Of a stretch of DNA of 52,182 bases, positions 15,393 to 23,477 are shown piece after piece. The notes under the pieces were generated by a model, which made no database searches, was not told the origin of the DNA, and saw only the letters and a program-made list of their open reading frames with translations. This DNA comes from an uncultured Acinetobacter sp. (GTDB lineage: Bacteria; Cyanobacteriota; Vampirovibrionia; Gastranaerophilales; Gastranaerophilaceae): positions 1 to 52,182 of the forward strand of contig CAMZGT010000008.1 of assembly GCA_947306495.1 (NCBI GenBank), given 5' to 3'. Position 1 is the stretch's first letter; the number at the start of each line of letters is the position of its first letter. A program made the position numbers and the translations under genes.

Positions 15393-16072
15393 TGATGAAT
15401 CGGGATGGTAAACATTGAACGGTCAACTTCATAAAAATCTCTTATTATATCGTCAATTCCATCTATTTTATTGTAAAATTCAATCGGTTCAAGAGATGCT
15501 ATCGCAATAATTTTGCCGATGCCTGCACTTTTTGCGGCATTTATACCGGCGATTGCATCTTCTATAACAACACAATCTTTAGGAGTAAGTCCAAGTTTTT
15601 CTGCTGCAATTAAAAAAATGTCCGGTGCAGGTTTCCCTGGAATAGTTCCATCAGAATAAACAATTTTATCTATGTCAAACCATTTTTCTAATTTAAATTC
15701 TTTTATATAAAATTCAACGTTGTCCCATTCTGACATAGTTGCAATTGTACGAGGGATGTTGTTTTCTTTTAAGTAATCAAGAAAATCTTCTGCGCCGGAG
15801 GCAAGTTTAAATTTTTCAGGTTCCAGCAAACATCTTTCTCTATAAAGAGCCTCTTTCTCTTTGCCGTATTTTTCAACCACGTCTTTAGACGGTTTTCTTC
15901 CGATAGCATATTCTATAATATCTTCATTCGTATGCCCGAACATTTTATCACGCATCTCTTCATCAGAAAATGGCTTTCCCCTTAGCAATGCAGAAAACTC
16001 TCGCCATGCATCATAGTGTAATTGAGAGTCCCAATATAATGTTCCGTTAAAATCAAATATAATACCTTTCAT
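15389..16072 (-). CDS. HAD-superfamily hydrolase, beta-phosphoglucomutase-like subfamily
   Basis: The protein has 227 residues with a cap domain of the beta-phosphoglucomutase type. Motif I is FDFNGTL with nucleophile Asp7; the second Asp, the usual acid/base, is Asn9. Motif II is TIATMSE, motif III is GKPAPD, and motif IV is VIEDAIAGINAAKSAG. Phosphatase or mutase activity on a small sugar phosphate is likely from the family, but Asn9 may slow or redirect chemistry, as a free acid/base Asp is normally needed for transfer. Glycogen or trehalose sugar phosphates are possible given glgC nearby; that is speculative. It is a cytoplasmic, single-gene unit overlapping the GNAT-like gene at the 3' end. 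Confidence 0.8.
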   Translation of the reverse strand: MKGIIFDFNGTLYWDSQLHYDAWREFSALLRGKPFSDEEMRDKMFGHTNEDIIEYAIGRKPSKDVVEKYGKEKEALYRERCLLEPEKFKLASGAEDFLDYLKENNIPRTIATMSEWDNVEFYIKEFKLEKWFDIDKIVYSDGTIPGKPAPDIFLIAAEKLGLTPKDCVVIEDAIAGINAAKSAGIGKIIAIASLEPIEFYNKIDGIDDIIRDFYEVDRSMFTIPIHH

Positions 16073-16171
16073 ACTATAATGTTATCATAAATATTGTAGC
16101 TTCAGATCTGTTAAAACATGATATAATCAGTTTATAAAACCAGTTATTATTTGTAAATTAGGTGTATTTAA

Positions 16172-16807
16172 ATGATATTTAATTTGAATTTAGAAAATAT
16201 TAATTACTTAAAAATAATTTATAAGGACAAAAATGATACAACAAGATGTGCAAAAGCTGCCATAAAAAAGATGAATGAATTTGATATTATAGCTTGTACC
16301 AAACTTGAAAATGGTTTCAACCTGAGAACACCGCAAGATATATCTCTTAGTTTTATATGTGAAAACGGTCTTTATAGAACGACAACATCTCTCAAATATA
16401 TAGATATTAAAGATGAATATGTATTTTTTACAATAAAATCTCCGGTCGGTTTGGATTATCAACAGAATAGAGAATATTTCAGAGTAAGAATGGAAGTTCC
16501 GGTAACAATTTTATATGAGCGTTATGGTATATCAAAAAAACTTACCGGAGTGACATACGATATTTCTGCAAACGGTGTTCGACTAAGTTTTGATAAAGTC
16601 GAGGAAATCTCTAACGATGTTGAGATAATATTTTTATTTGAAAATAAAATAATTGCAACGAAAGCGCAATTGATACGTATGGATACTGATGTAAAAATTT
16701 ATGATGCAGCATTTAAATTTGTTGATTTAAAATCAAATGACATGGATTTTATTTCTCAGTTATGTATAAAAACACAGTTAGAATATAAACGTAATTCTAT
16801 AAAATAA
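16172..16807 (+). CDS. PilZ-domain protein, probable cyclic-di-GMP receptor (YcgR-like)
   Basis: The protein has 211 residues. The C-terminal half is a PilZ domain with RxxxR (Arg100, Arg104) and DxSxxG (Asp130, Ser132, Gly135) intact, so cyclic-di-GMP binding is expected. The first 95 residues form a beta-rich domain like the YcgR N-terminal region, which in enteric bacteria acts on the flagellar motor. Together with the flagellar-type promoters at 19253 and 43804 this hints that motility and c-di-GMP control exist in this organism, although no flagellar gene is in the window. A TATAAT box precedes the gene at about 16120. There is no transmembrane segment. A role in adhesion or polysaccharide synthesis is an alternative. 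Confidence 0.8.
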   Translation: MIFNLNLENINYLKIIYKDKNDTTRCAKAAIKKMNEFDIIACTKLENGFNLRTPQDISLSFICENGLYRTTTSLKYIDIKDEYVFFTIKSPVGLDYQQNREYFRVRMEVPVTILYERYGISKKLTGVTYDISANGVRLSFDKVEEISNDVEIIFLFENKIIATKAQLIRMDTDVKIYDAAFKFVDLKSNDMDFISQLCIKTQLEYKRNSIK

Positions 16808-16917
16808 TATTTTTAGGCGAAATTGTAAAGAATTGTAAAATTTTAAAATAAAAGCGCAATTTTTGCTAAAAAAATGTTTTACATGATATAGAAGTGTTAG
16901 AACGTCAGGAGTAAATT

Positions 16918-17343
16918 ATGAATAGTGTATCTTTTTATGGATGTCATGAAACAGCAGGGAGTGTAGCGGATAGAATTTCAAAATCAGTAAGAAATGAAAC
17001 GACAGGAAGTATTGGTTATTTGAACGATGTGGAACAACCAAATGTTCCAGAGAATTCTTTGTCAGGTGATACAGTGTCTTTTCACGGCAATGACAAAAAA
17101 GAAAAGAATGGAATTTCCGCAGTAGGAACTATTCTTTTGACAGCTGGAGCTGCCGCTTTAATTATTGCCGGTTTAGCATATGCTCATCGTTCTGATGTGG
17201 TCGGTAAAATGAGTGAAGGAAAGTTTAAGGACTTTTTGAGTAAAGGTAATAAAATTACGTCAACTTGCGATAATTGGTGCAAATCAGCGCAAGACTTCTG
17301 TAAAAAAGGCATTGATAAAATAAAAGGATGGTTTAAAAAATAA
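16918..17343 (+). CDS. Small lineage-specific membrane protein with duplicated VSF-x-G motif
   Basis: The protein has 141 residues and no known family. VSFYG sits at 4-8 and VSFHG at 53-57, an Ala/Gly-rich membrane segment at about 66-89, and a Lys-rich, possibly amphipathic C-terminus with three Cys (CDNWCKSAQDFC). The layout matches the genes at 213, 3553 and 4156: short F-x-A/G motif, then one membrane segment, then a charged tail. AGGAG lies six bases before the ATG. The upstream region carries a tandem ATTGTAAA repeat at about 16827-16842. A strong bidirectional terminator follows. Envelope location is inferred. Confidence 0.6.
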   Translation: MNSVSFYGCHETAGSVADRISKSVRNETTGSIGYLNDVEQPNVPENSLSGDTVSFHGNDKKEKNGISAVGTILLTAGAAALIIAGLAYAHRSDVVGKMSEGKFKDFLSKGNKITSTCDNWCKSAQDFCKKGIDKIKGWFKK

Positions 17344-17359
17344 AAATGATACAAATGCG

Positions 17360-17390
17360 TGGGGGCGAATTCCTTTGGAATTCGCCCCCA
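17360..17390. terminator. Bidirectional terminator between the 16918 gene and leuD
   Basis: A 14-bp perfect stem TGGGGGCGAATTCC/GGAATTCGCCCCCA with a TTT loop, followed by TTTTTAAT on the plus strand. It is placed symmetrically between two convergent stop codons. On the minus strand the tract after it is weaker. Confidence 0.85.
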
Positions 17391-17400
17391 TTTTTAATAT

Positions 17401-17895
17401 CTAGTTTAACTGTAAATCCCCATGTTTTTTTATGTGTTCAATAAGACCGCCATCTTGGAGCAATTTTATCATAACGTCCGGTAGTGGTTCTATCATTGTA
17501 GTTGATCCTTTAGTTAGATTTTTGAGAATTCCTTCTTTGATATCTAAATCAAGTTCATCTCCGGTATCAATCCCGTCTGTATCACATTCAATTGCAAGCA
17601 GACCGATATTTATTGCATTTCTATAAAAAATTCTTGCAAAAGACTTTGCGATTACTGCGCCTACCCCTGCTATTTTAATAATCTGCGGAGCGTGTTCGCG
17701 GGAGGAACCCAGCCCAAAGTTATTTCCTGCGACTACAAAATCGCCTTTATTCATTTTTTTAGCAAAATTTTCATCAGCATCTTCAAGAACATGCTTTGCA
17801 AATTCTTGTAAATCGGAGCGAAGATGAAATAATCTTCCCGGTGCTATATGGTCTGTAGAAATATTATCTCCGAATTTAAAAGCTTTACCTCTCAT
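17401..17895 (-). CDS. leuD: 3-isopropylmalate dehydratase small subunit (or related aconitase-family swivel subunit)
   Basis: The small subunit of the heterodimeric isomerase that interconverts 2- and 3-isopropylmalate in leucine synthesis. The protein has 164 residues, normal for the archaeal/Thermotoga-type LeuD. GDNISTDHIAPGR near the start and the substrate-recognition segment NNFGLGSSREHAPQ are characteristic. The [4Fe-4S] cluster is on the large subunit (leuC), which is not in this window, so the pair is split. The gene lies 29 bases downstream of dnaN on the same strand and may share its transcript. A homoaconitase or 2,3-dimethylmalate dehydratase role cannot be excluded without the partner. 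Confidence 0.85.
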   Translation of the reverse strand: MRGKAFKFGDNISTDHIAPGRLFHLRSDLQEFAKHVLEDADENFAKKMNKGDFVVAGNNFGLGSSREHAPQIIKIAGVGAVIAKSFARIFYRNAINIGLLAIECDTDGIDTGDELDLDIKEGILKNLTKGSTTMIEPLPDVMIKLLQDGGLIEHIKKHGDLQLN

Positions 17896-17924
17896 TTTTT
17901 TCCTCTGTTTTTTCTATTATAATA

Positions 17925-19046
17925 TTAACCTCTTAATTGAACAGGCATTACAAGATATATGTAATCTTCGTCCGAATCAGGAGCAAAAACAGTTGCTGAT
18001 AAAGGTGAATTAAGTTGAATTTTAATATTTTCAGCTTCTGCAATTTTTAAAAATTCAAGAATAAATTTATAGTTAAAAGCTATAGCTAAAGGCTCACCTG
18101 TATATTTGACGTCAATTTTATCTTGAGAATTTCCGGCTTCCGGTGAATCTCCGGACAGTTTAAGTACGTTATCTGCAAATTCGAATTTTACGATGCTATT
18201 TTTTTCATTAACCATAACAGCTACTCTTTCCAAAGCTGATATTAAATCATTTTTATTAACCGCAGCTTCTTTAGGGAATGATTGCGGAATTAACTGATTG
18301 TATTTTGGGAACTGGCCTTGCATAAGTCTTGTAATAATTTTTGTTTTATCTACTGTAATAACGATTTTCTTTGCTTCTTTGCAAATTCTTATTATGTCTG
18401 AATCCGTAAGTAAAGAAATCTTAGAAAGTTCCGCTAAAACTTTTGAAGATATAAGCATTTCAAAAGGATTTTCTTCATCTGTGGAGGTATTTTTTACAAC
18501 TTCCCTTACTCTTGCCAACCTGTTTCCGTCAGTGGCTGCCATCTCCAAAATATTTTTATTAACTTGACATACAACTCCTGATAGAAGGTTGTTTGTTTCA
18601 TATCCCGCAGCGGCAGAAACAACTTGCCTGATGGCTTTTGTAAACGGTAATGTTTCAATTTCCATACAATCGGTTTCTTCAATATTCTCTTCAATTTGGG
18701 GAAATTCATTTGCGGAAATTCCTATGATATCAAATTTAGAATTTTTACAAGTGATTGTTGCGGTAGAGCCGTTTAGTTCAAGTTTAATTAACTCATCATT
18801 AAGTCGAGAAATAATTTCCCCAAGTTTTTTAGCAGGTAATGTGAATTTTCCTTCTGATTCTACTTGTGCATTAATCAAAGTTGTAACAGACAAGTCAAAA
18901 TCTGTTGCAGTCAATTTTACCTGATTGTCGCCGATTGTTTCGATTAAAAGGTTTGCGAGCACAGGCTGCAATCCCTTAACAACAGTTGCACGTTCTACTA
19001 TCCTTATACCGTTTAAAAAATCGTCTTTATTTGCAACAAATTTCAT
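17925..19046 (-). CDS. dnaN: DNA polymerase III beta subunit (sliding clamp)
   Basis: The ring-shaped processivity clamp of the replicative polymerase, 373 residues, the typical size for three clamp domains. It starts MKFVANKDDFLNGI, and has KLTATDFDLSV, FTLPAKKLGEIIS, LEMAATDGNRLARV (second-domain signature) and the C-terminal DEDYIYLVMPVQLR ending that lines the partner-binding pocket. It is followed by leuD rather than recF or gyrB. dnaA is not adjacent and no DnaA boxes (TTATNCACA) are visible in the flanks, so this is not a classic dnaA-dnaN origin locus here. A plausible ribosome site GAGGGG precedes the ATG. Confidence 0.96.
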   Translation of the reverse strand: MKFVANKDDFLNGIRIVERATVVKGLQPVLANLLIETIGDNQVKLTATDFDLSVTTLINAQVESEGKFTLPAKKLGEIISRLNDELIKLELNGSTATITCKNSKFDIIGISANEFPQIEENIEETDCMEIETLPFTKAIRQVVSAAAGYETNNLLSGVVCQVNKNILEMAATDGNRLARVREVVKNTSTDEENPFEMLISSKVLAELSKISLLTDSDIIRICKEAKKIVITVDKTKIITRLMQGQFPKYNQLIPQSFPKEAAVNKNDLISALERVAVMVNEKNSIVKFEFADNVLKLSGDSPEAGNSQDKIDVKYTGEPLAIAFNYKFILEFLKIAEAENIKIQLNSPLSATVFAPDSDEDYIYLVMPVQLRG

Positions 19047-19227
19047 ATAAAATACCCCTCTAAAACTCTTTTAACAACGATATTTTAAAACAAAATGGGG
19101 TAATTTACAAGCGAAAATGTTGACTTATTAAGAAAAATCCTTAAGAAAATTACTGGTGAATAATAAAGTAGGAAGCTCGCTCTGTAACTTCATTATTTTA
19201 TTGCTAAGCGGCCATTAAATGTAACAA
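19047..19227. other. Gap between dnaN and the small gene at 19335
   Basis: No gene is seen. One hairpin can be drawn: AATAATAAAGT at 19159-19169 pairs with ACTTCATTATT at 19187-19197 with a single mismatch, followed by TTTATT. It could be a leader structure or small RNA end, but nothing else supports a transcript. The next 100 bases carry the sigma-28-like control region. Confidence 0.35.
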
Positions 19228-19279
19228 TTTGTAACGATTTATTATTAAACGCTAAAGTTTTTCAGAAATTTGCCGATAT
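19228..19279 (+). promoter_or_regulatory. Sigma-28 (FliA/SigD)-type promoter with upstream tandem box
   Basis: TAAAGTTT at 19253-19260, eleven bases, then GCCGATAT at 19272-19279: a near-perfect match to the enteric flagellar sigma consensus TAAAGTTT-N11-GCCGATAA. Upstream, TGTAACAATT and TGTAACGATT form a 10-bp tandem repeat at 19220-19239. The block TTTGTAACGATTT starts exactly 25 bases before the -35, the same offset as in the second promoter at 43779. Confidence 0.75.
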
Positions 19280-19334
19280 ACATAATGTAAGCAAAAATAA
19301 AACCTTAGATAATAATTAGGAAAGGATTTAGGAT

Positions 19335-19490
19335 ATGCATATTGAAAATGAAATGTTGTCAAGATTTACAAAAGCAGATAAGGCTGAATTAAATTTTACT
19401 GAAACAACATTGTCACAAGAATTGGACTTCTTTTTTAATAATGTAATGGGCTCCGTTGTCGATTATTTTAAAGAAGAAATCACTGTATAA
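19335..19490 (+). CDS. 51-residue acidic protein under a flagellar-type promoter
   Basis: A small gene with a sigma-28-like promoter 55 bases upstream, AAAGGA eight bases before the ATG, and a strong terminator 40 bases after the TAA. The product begins MHIENEMLSRFTKADKAELN and ends SVVDYFKEEITV. It is acidic and probably helical with an amphipathic middle (SQELDFFFNNVMGSVVDYF). There is no membrane segment or signal peptide and no family is recognised. The promoter suggests expression with late flagellar or chemotaxis genes, so an anti-sigma factor, chaperone or motor-associated peptide is imaginable but unproven. Codon use resembles the neighbours. Confidence 0.65.
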   Translation: MHIENEMLSRFTKADKAELNFTETTLSQELDFFFNNVMGSVVDYFKEEITV

Positions 19491-19528
19491 ATTTCTCGTA
19501 GTACTCAAAAATATACATTTTCTCCTTT

Positions 19529-19563
19529 AAAAGGTTACAGGTAAAACTTGTAACCTTTTTATT
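19529..19563 (+). terminator. Rho-independent terminator of the 51-residue gene
   Basis: Stem AAAAGGTTACAGGT/ACTTGTAACCTTTT (one mismatch) with an AAA loop and a T-rich tail TTTTTATTTTG, placed before the deaminase gene on the same strand. Confidence 0.85.
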
Positions 19564-19608
19564 TTGTGTTTTCATCATGTATAATGAAAAAAAAAGGAGT
19601 GTTTCGTC

Positions 19609-20076
19609 ATGGCTATAAAATCTTGGACTGATTATTTTTTGGATATGGCAAAAACTTGTTCTTCACGTTCAAATTGCTTAAGAGCACAAGTAGGAGCTGT
19701 TATAGTAGGCCAAGATAAAAAAATAAAAGCAACCGGTTATAATGGAACTCCCTCAGGTGTTGAATCTTGTTATGAAAGAGGAGAATGCTACAGAATTAAA
19801 AATAACATCCCTTCAGGAACTTGTTATGAAACTTGTCGTTCAATACATGCCGAGCAAAATGCTATAATCCAAGCCGGGCAAGATAGGTGTATGGGTGCGA
19901 CTATGTATATATACGGACATAATTTTATTTGTATATTGTGTAAAAGATTTATTGTACAATCAGGCATAGTTGACGTTTATCTTAAAAAAGATGAAAATTC
20001 TGATATAGTTCATGTATCAGTAGCTGACATAAAAAGAGAGCTGGAAGAACAAAGAGAAGTTGCAGCGGTAAATTAA
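19609..20076 (+). CDS. comEB: Deoxycytidylate (dCMP) deaminase
   Basis: A zinc-dependent deaminase converting dCMP to dUMP, a route to dTMP. At 155 residues it is of normal length. The zinc site is HAE (His80, Glu82) with Cys108-x-x-Cys111; the usual Pro before the first Cys is Ile (ICILC), a mild deviation. The inserted segment with TPSGVESCYERGEC and GTCYETCRSIHAE adds further Cys/His typical of the ComEB/dCMP deaminase group with a second structural zinc. AAGGAG precedes the ATG. It overlaps the convergent folC by four bases. The uracil route links functionally, though not in an operon, with ung at 10578. Confidence 0.9.
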   Translation: MAIKSWTDYFLDMAKTCSSRSNCLRAQVGAVIVGQDKKIKATGYNGTPSGVESCYERGECYRIKNNIPSGTCYETCRSIHAEQNAIIQAGQDRCMGATMYIYGHNFICILCKRFIVQSGIVDVYLKKDENSDIVHVSVADIKRELEEQREVAAVN

Positions 20077-21221
20077 TCTTCGAGAAATTTCATTTGTCCC
20101 AGCATATAAAAAGAACCACAAATTATATTTAATTTATCTTTAGTAAGAATTGAACAATCTTTAAATTTATAAGATTTTATAGGGCAATTAGAAGATAATT
20201 CTTCATATGAACAAGCTTTTGGGTAGTTAAATTCATTGAAGTATATCTCATCGCCTTCTTCAAAAAGAATACTTATCATTTTTTTGTAATCTTTTGTATT
20301 TAAACATCCAAAAACATATCTTCTTTTTTCGTTTGGGAAATATTCATCAAGGTTTTGTTTTAGCGCTTGAATTCCATTCGGATTATGACAAGCATCAATA
20401 ACAAGGTTTTTATCTTTTCTAAATTCAAACCGGCATGGATTTTGAACTTTTTTTAAACCGTATATTAAGGTTTGTTCTTTAATCTCAGGGAAAATATAAT
20501 TGAGTGCACCAAGAGCTAGTGCTAAATTTTCTTCTTGATGTTTTCCTTTAAGAGATAGAGCTTCTGTGTATTTGGGATTAACAAACGGAGAGATTAGCAT
20601 AAATAATGAATTCTCTTTTTCAGCTTTATCTCTTATTGCTTCAAATCCCATACTTGTAATAATCGGACAATTATGTTTGATAATTCCTGCTTTTTCTGCT
20701 GCAATTTCTTCTTTTGTGTTTCCCAGAATTTCTGTATGATCCAAATCTATGTGCGTGATTACAGAACATAAGTTTTCTTGTATTACATTTGTTGCATCTA
20801 ATTTTCCGCCAAGTCCTGTTTCCAGAATAACAATATCTGCGCACTGTTCTTTAAAATATAGAAAAGCCATTATTGTAAGGATTTCAAATTCTGTAAGATG
20901 AATCCCGAGCGAATATATTTTTTCTGTATATTCTGCAAATTTTTCTTGAGGAATTTCAATATTATTAAATTTTATTCTCTCGGTGTATTCCCATATGTGA
21001 GGACTGGTGTATAAACCCACATTTAGGCCGTATTCTTTTAACACAGAGGCTAATATTGCACAAACAGAACCTTTTCCGTTAGTTCCGGCAACATGTATAT
21101 ATTTAAGCTTGTTGTGAGGGTTTCCAAGTTTTTCCAATGCCTGAGAAATTCTGTTTAAGCCTAAATCTATATAAAAATTATTTTTAGAAGTAATTAGTTC
21201 TATAGATTCTTTGTATTCCAT
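20073..21221 (-). CDS. folC: Folylpolyglutamate synthase / dihydrofolate synthase
   Basis: An ATP-dependent ligase of the Mur-ligase family that adds glutamate to folates and, in many bacteria, also joins dihydropteroate to glutamate. The protein has 382 residues, somewhat shorter than the usual 420. The P-loop GTNGKGS is at 46-52, followed by TSPHI, the acidic LETGLGGKLDATN motif, HIDLDHTEILG, and DACHNPNGI in the C-terminal domain. The ATG has no obvious Shine-Dalgarno. It is convergent with the deaminase gene, overlapping by four bases. Both serve thymidylate/folate metabolism, which may explain the pairing. Confidence 0.92.
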   Translation of the reverse strand: MEYKESIELITSKNNFYIDLGLNRISQALEKLGNPHNKLKYIHVAGTNGKGSVCAILASVLKEYGLNVGLYTSPHIWEYTERIKFNNIEIPQEKFAEYTEKIYSLGIHLTEFEILTIMAFLYFKEQCADIVILETGLGGKLDATNVIQENLCSVITHIDLDHTEILGNTKEEIAAEKAGIIKHNCPIITSMGFEAIRDKAEKENSLFMLISPFVNPKYTEALSLKGKHQEENLALALGALNYIFPEIKEQTLIYGLKKVQNPCRFEFRKDKNLVIDACHNPNGIQALKQNLDEYFPNEKRRYVFGCLNTKDYKKMISILFEEGDEIYFNEFNYPKACSYEELSSNCPIKSYKFKDCSILTKDKLNIICGSFYMLGQMKFLED

Positions 21222-21355
21222 ACATCAATAATACATTAAAAATTTTTCTCAGACCAACGGTAATTAAATTATAAAACTAGCCAAGTTCCTAATAGACAGT
21301 AGTCTAAATTTTGATTAAATATAGAATAAGATTTGAAATATGAAAAGGAGATTTA

Positions 21356-21565
21356 ATGGCGTTTACTGAGCTTACGGATAGGGAAATAGAGGTTCTTGAA
21401 CTTTTAAAAGAAGGCTTGCATAATTATCAGATAGCTGAAAAACTTTCTGTAACTTGTTTTACCATTAAAAAACATTTAGAATCAATTTATCCGAAATTGG
21501 GCGTGTACAATCGTGTGCAAGCATCAGTAAAATATGTATTAAAAAAGCATAATATTAGTGAATGA
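21356..21565 (+). CDS. Solo LuxR/GerE-type helix-turn-helix protein
   Basis: The 69 residues consist only of a LuxR-type DNA-binding domain: LTDREIEVLELLKEGLHNYQIAEKL is the four-helix HTH start, and the recognition helix lies in SVTCFTIKKHLESIYPKLGV. There is no receiver or ligand domain, as in GerE-type regulators. AAGGAG precedes the ATG. Its 3' end is one base from the end of the convergent sensor kinase gene. It may act as a stand-alone transcription factor, but its targets are unknown. It carries NRVQASVKYVL, matching the family helix 4. No degenerate receiver is visible upstream. Confidence 0.85.
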   Translation: MAFTELTDREIEVLELLKEGLHNYQIAEKLSVTCFTIKKHLESIYPKLGVYNRVQASVKYVLKKHNISE

Positions 21566-21566
21566 A

Positions 21567-23432
21567 CTAAGCTTCACTTTCTGCAGGAAGCTGATGTTTT
21601 GGTTTATATTCTTCTTCATCTTCTTCAAACGGTTTTATAGGAAGTCTGAACCCGAAAGTTGAACCTTCTCCTTCTTTTGAATTCACAAAAACTTCACCGT
21701 GGTGATGCTTTTCAACAGTTACTTTAACCAAATGCAACCCAAGTCCGGTTCCTTTTACTGTGTGAGTAGAATTTTCAACTCTGTAGAATCTGTCGAAAAC
21801 TTTTTTCTGATCTTTTTCTGAAATGCCCGGGCCTTGATCCTCAACGCTTACTTCAACGTATTCACCATCTCTGGAACGCTCAACACGAACTTTGATACGT
21901 TTCCCGTCCGGAGAATATTTTATTGCATTTGAAAGAATATTCATAAATGCTCTTGATATGCTATCAGTGTTAATATAAATTGAAGGAAGATCCGGTTCTT
22001 TCATTATCGAGATAGTCAAGTCGTGTTCTTTAGCAAGTACCTGAACTTGATTAACCGCATCTTCAACAATATCAATAATATCTTGTTTAGTTTTTTCCAA
22101 ATGTAAATTTTGAGCTTCATATCTTGAAAAATCAAGAATATCATTAACCATTCGGTTCAGTCTTATAATTTCCTGATTCATAACACCAATAAACTCTCTT
22201 TGGGTGTTGAAGTCAAAATCGTTTCCAAAATTATAGAGAGTATCTATGTAACTTCTTAAAACTGTAACAGGTGTTCTTAATTCGTGTGATACATTGGAAA
22301 TAAAATGTGAGCGAAGTTGGTCCATTTCAACTTCTTTTGTAACATCAATTAAGATAATAATATAACCAACATAAGAATTGGAACGTGTAAACATAGGAGA
22401 AATTAAGCATTTTAGGATGCGCTTGTCAATTTCTATATTAAAACTTAGCGGTCCGCCTTCATCATCAAGCGGAGTATCTTTAAATTCTGCAATTTTTTCG
22501 GAAAAACATAATTCTCCGCTTGAATCACAGAATTGTTGAATTTGTGTATTAAGGATTTCCTCTTCTTCTACTTCCAAAAGTCTTTTAGCGTAGTTATTAA
22601 CCATAATAACTTTATCGTGGTTATCGCAAACAACAACACCGTTTACAATGCTCATAAGAACTGATTCCAGTTTGTTACGTTCAAAAGTTAAACTTTCAAT
22701 AGTTTGTTCATTGTACCTGCTTAAACGTTCTGACATATCGTTAAAAGCCGCATATAATTCCTTGATTTCTTTATCTGCACCCTTATCATCAAGTGTATAT
22801 CCGAACTCGCCTGATGAAATTTTCTTGACACCTTGATGCAGTTTGCGCATTTCTCTTGTAATAATTGAGGAATTCATGTAAATTATGCCTGCAACAACCA
22901 ACCAAGCAAGGACAAAAACTATTGCAATAGACGTTTGAGAAGTTGCGGAAACTTTATCCATAATACTTCCAGAAAGACCTACCTCTACAGAACCAACGTT
23001 TTGTTTTGTTCCGTCAGCCGATTTAACAATCATTGGTGAACTTGCAGGTATACGGGATTTTTCGGCTTGAGAAGGATAATCATCTTTGCTTGTGTACATA
23101 ATTTTTGAATTGTTATCTTTAAAAATAATGTACGCTATGTCGTCATTGCTGTTGAGAACGGAAACCGAATTTGTACGCAGTGCATCATATTTAGCAAGTT
23201 GCGGAAGGTCTTTTGTAAGTTCTACACCTTCAATGGCAAGCGTTTTTGACAAAACCTGTCCAAAACTCCTATATGCATATTTCATATTTTGGGTTATGCT
23301 ATAAGTTGCAAAACAAGCAGCCAAAAAGATGAAAACAGTGCTAACTATCAACCCAAAAATGATAAGTCGTGTTTGTGCTGCCATACCTGTTTTTTGAGGT
23401 TTAATCTTTTTATTCTCTCCGCCGTTTTCCAT
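21567..23432 (-). CDS. Membrane sensor histidine kinase with HAMP and PAS domains (PhoR/WalK-like)
   Basis: The protein has 621 residues. A first membrane segment at about 24-50, a periplasmic sensor of about 110 residues, a second membrane segment near 170, a HAMP linker (MRKLHQGVKKISSGEFGY), a PAS domain (MSIVNGVVVCDNHDKVIMVN), then HisKA with the phospho-acceptor in SNVSHELRTPV (His about 383) and HATPase_c with N, G1 (DQGPGIS), F and G2 (GTGLGLHLV) boxes. It ends in an acidic tail. The response regulator is not in the window. A TATAAT box ends only nine bases before the ATG with no ribosome site between, so the mRNA may be leaderless. It follows typA by 45 bases but probably has its own promoter. 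Confidence 0.92.
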   Translation of the reverse strand: MENGGENKKIKPQKTGMAAQTRLIIFGLIVSTVFIFLAACFATYSITQNMKYAYRSFGQVLSKTLAIEGVELTKDLPQLAKYDALRTNSVSVLNSNDDIAYIIFKDNNSKIMYTSKDDYPSQAEKSRIPASSPMIVKSADGTKQNVGSVEVGLSGSIMDKVSATSQTSIAIVFVLAWLVVAGIIYMNSSIITREMRKLHQGVKKISSGEFGYTLDDKGADKEIKELYAAFNDMSERLSRYNEQTIESLTFERNKLESVLMSIVNGVVVCDNHDKVIMVNNYAKRLLEVEEEEILNTQIQQFCDSSGELCFSEKIAEFKDTPLDDEGGPLSFNIEIDKRILKCLISPMFTRSNSYVGYIIILIDVTKEVEMDQLRSHFISNVSHELRTPVTVLRSYIDTLYNFGNDFDFNTQREFIGVMNQEIIRLNRMVNDILDFSRYEAQNLHLEKTKQDIIDIVEDAVNQVQVLAKEHDLTISIMKEPDLPSIYINTDSISRAFMNILSNAIKYSPDGKRIKVRVERSRDGEYVEVSVEDQGPGISEKDQKKVFDRFYRVENSTHTVKGTGLGLHLVKVTVEKHHHGEVFVNSKEGEGSTFGFRLPIKPFEEDEEEYKPKHQLPAESEA

Positions 23433-23477
23433 AACGAAATTATATCACGTAAAGATTTTAGTAGCAAGAAATCTTTA

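Noticed and set aside
17925-19334. Chromosome replication origin next to dnaN
   Set aside because: dnaA, recF and gyrB are absent and no TTATNCACA boxes are visible.
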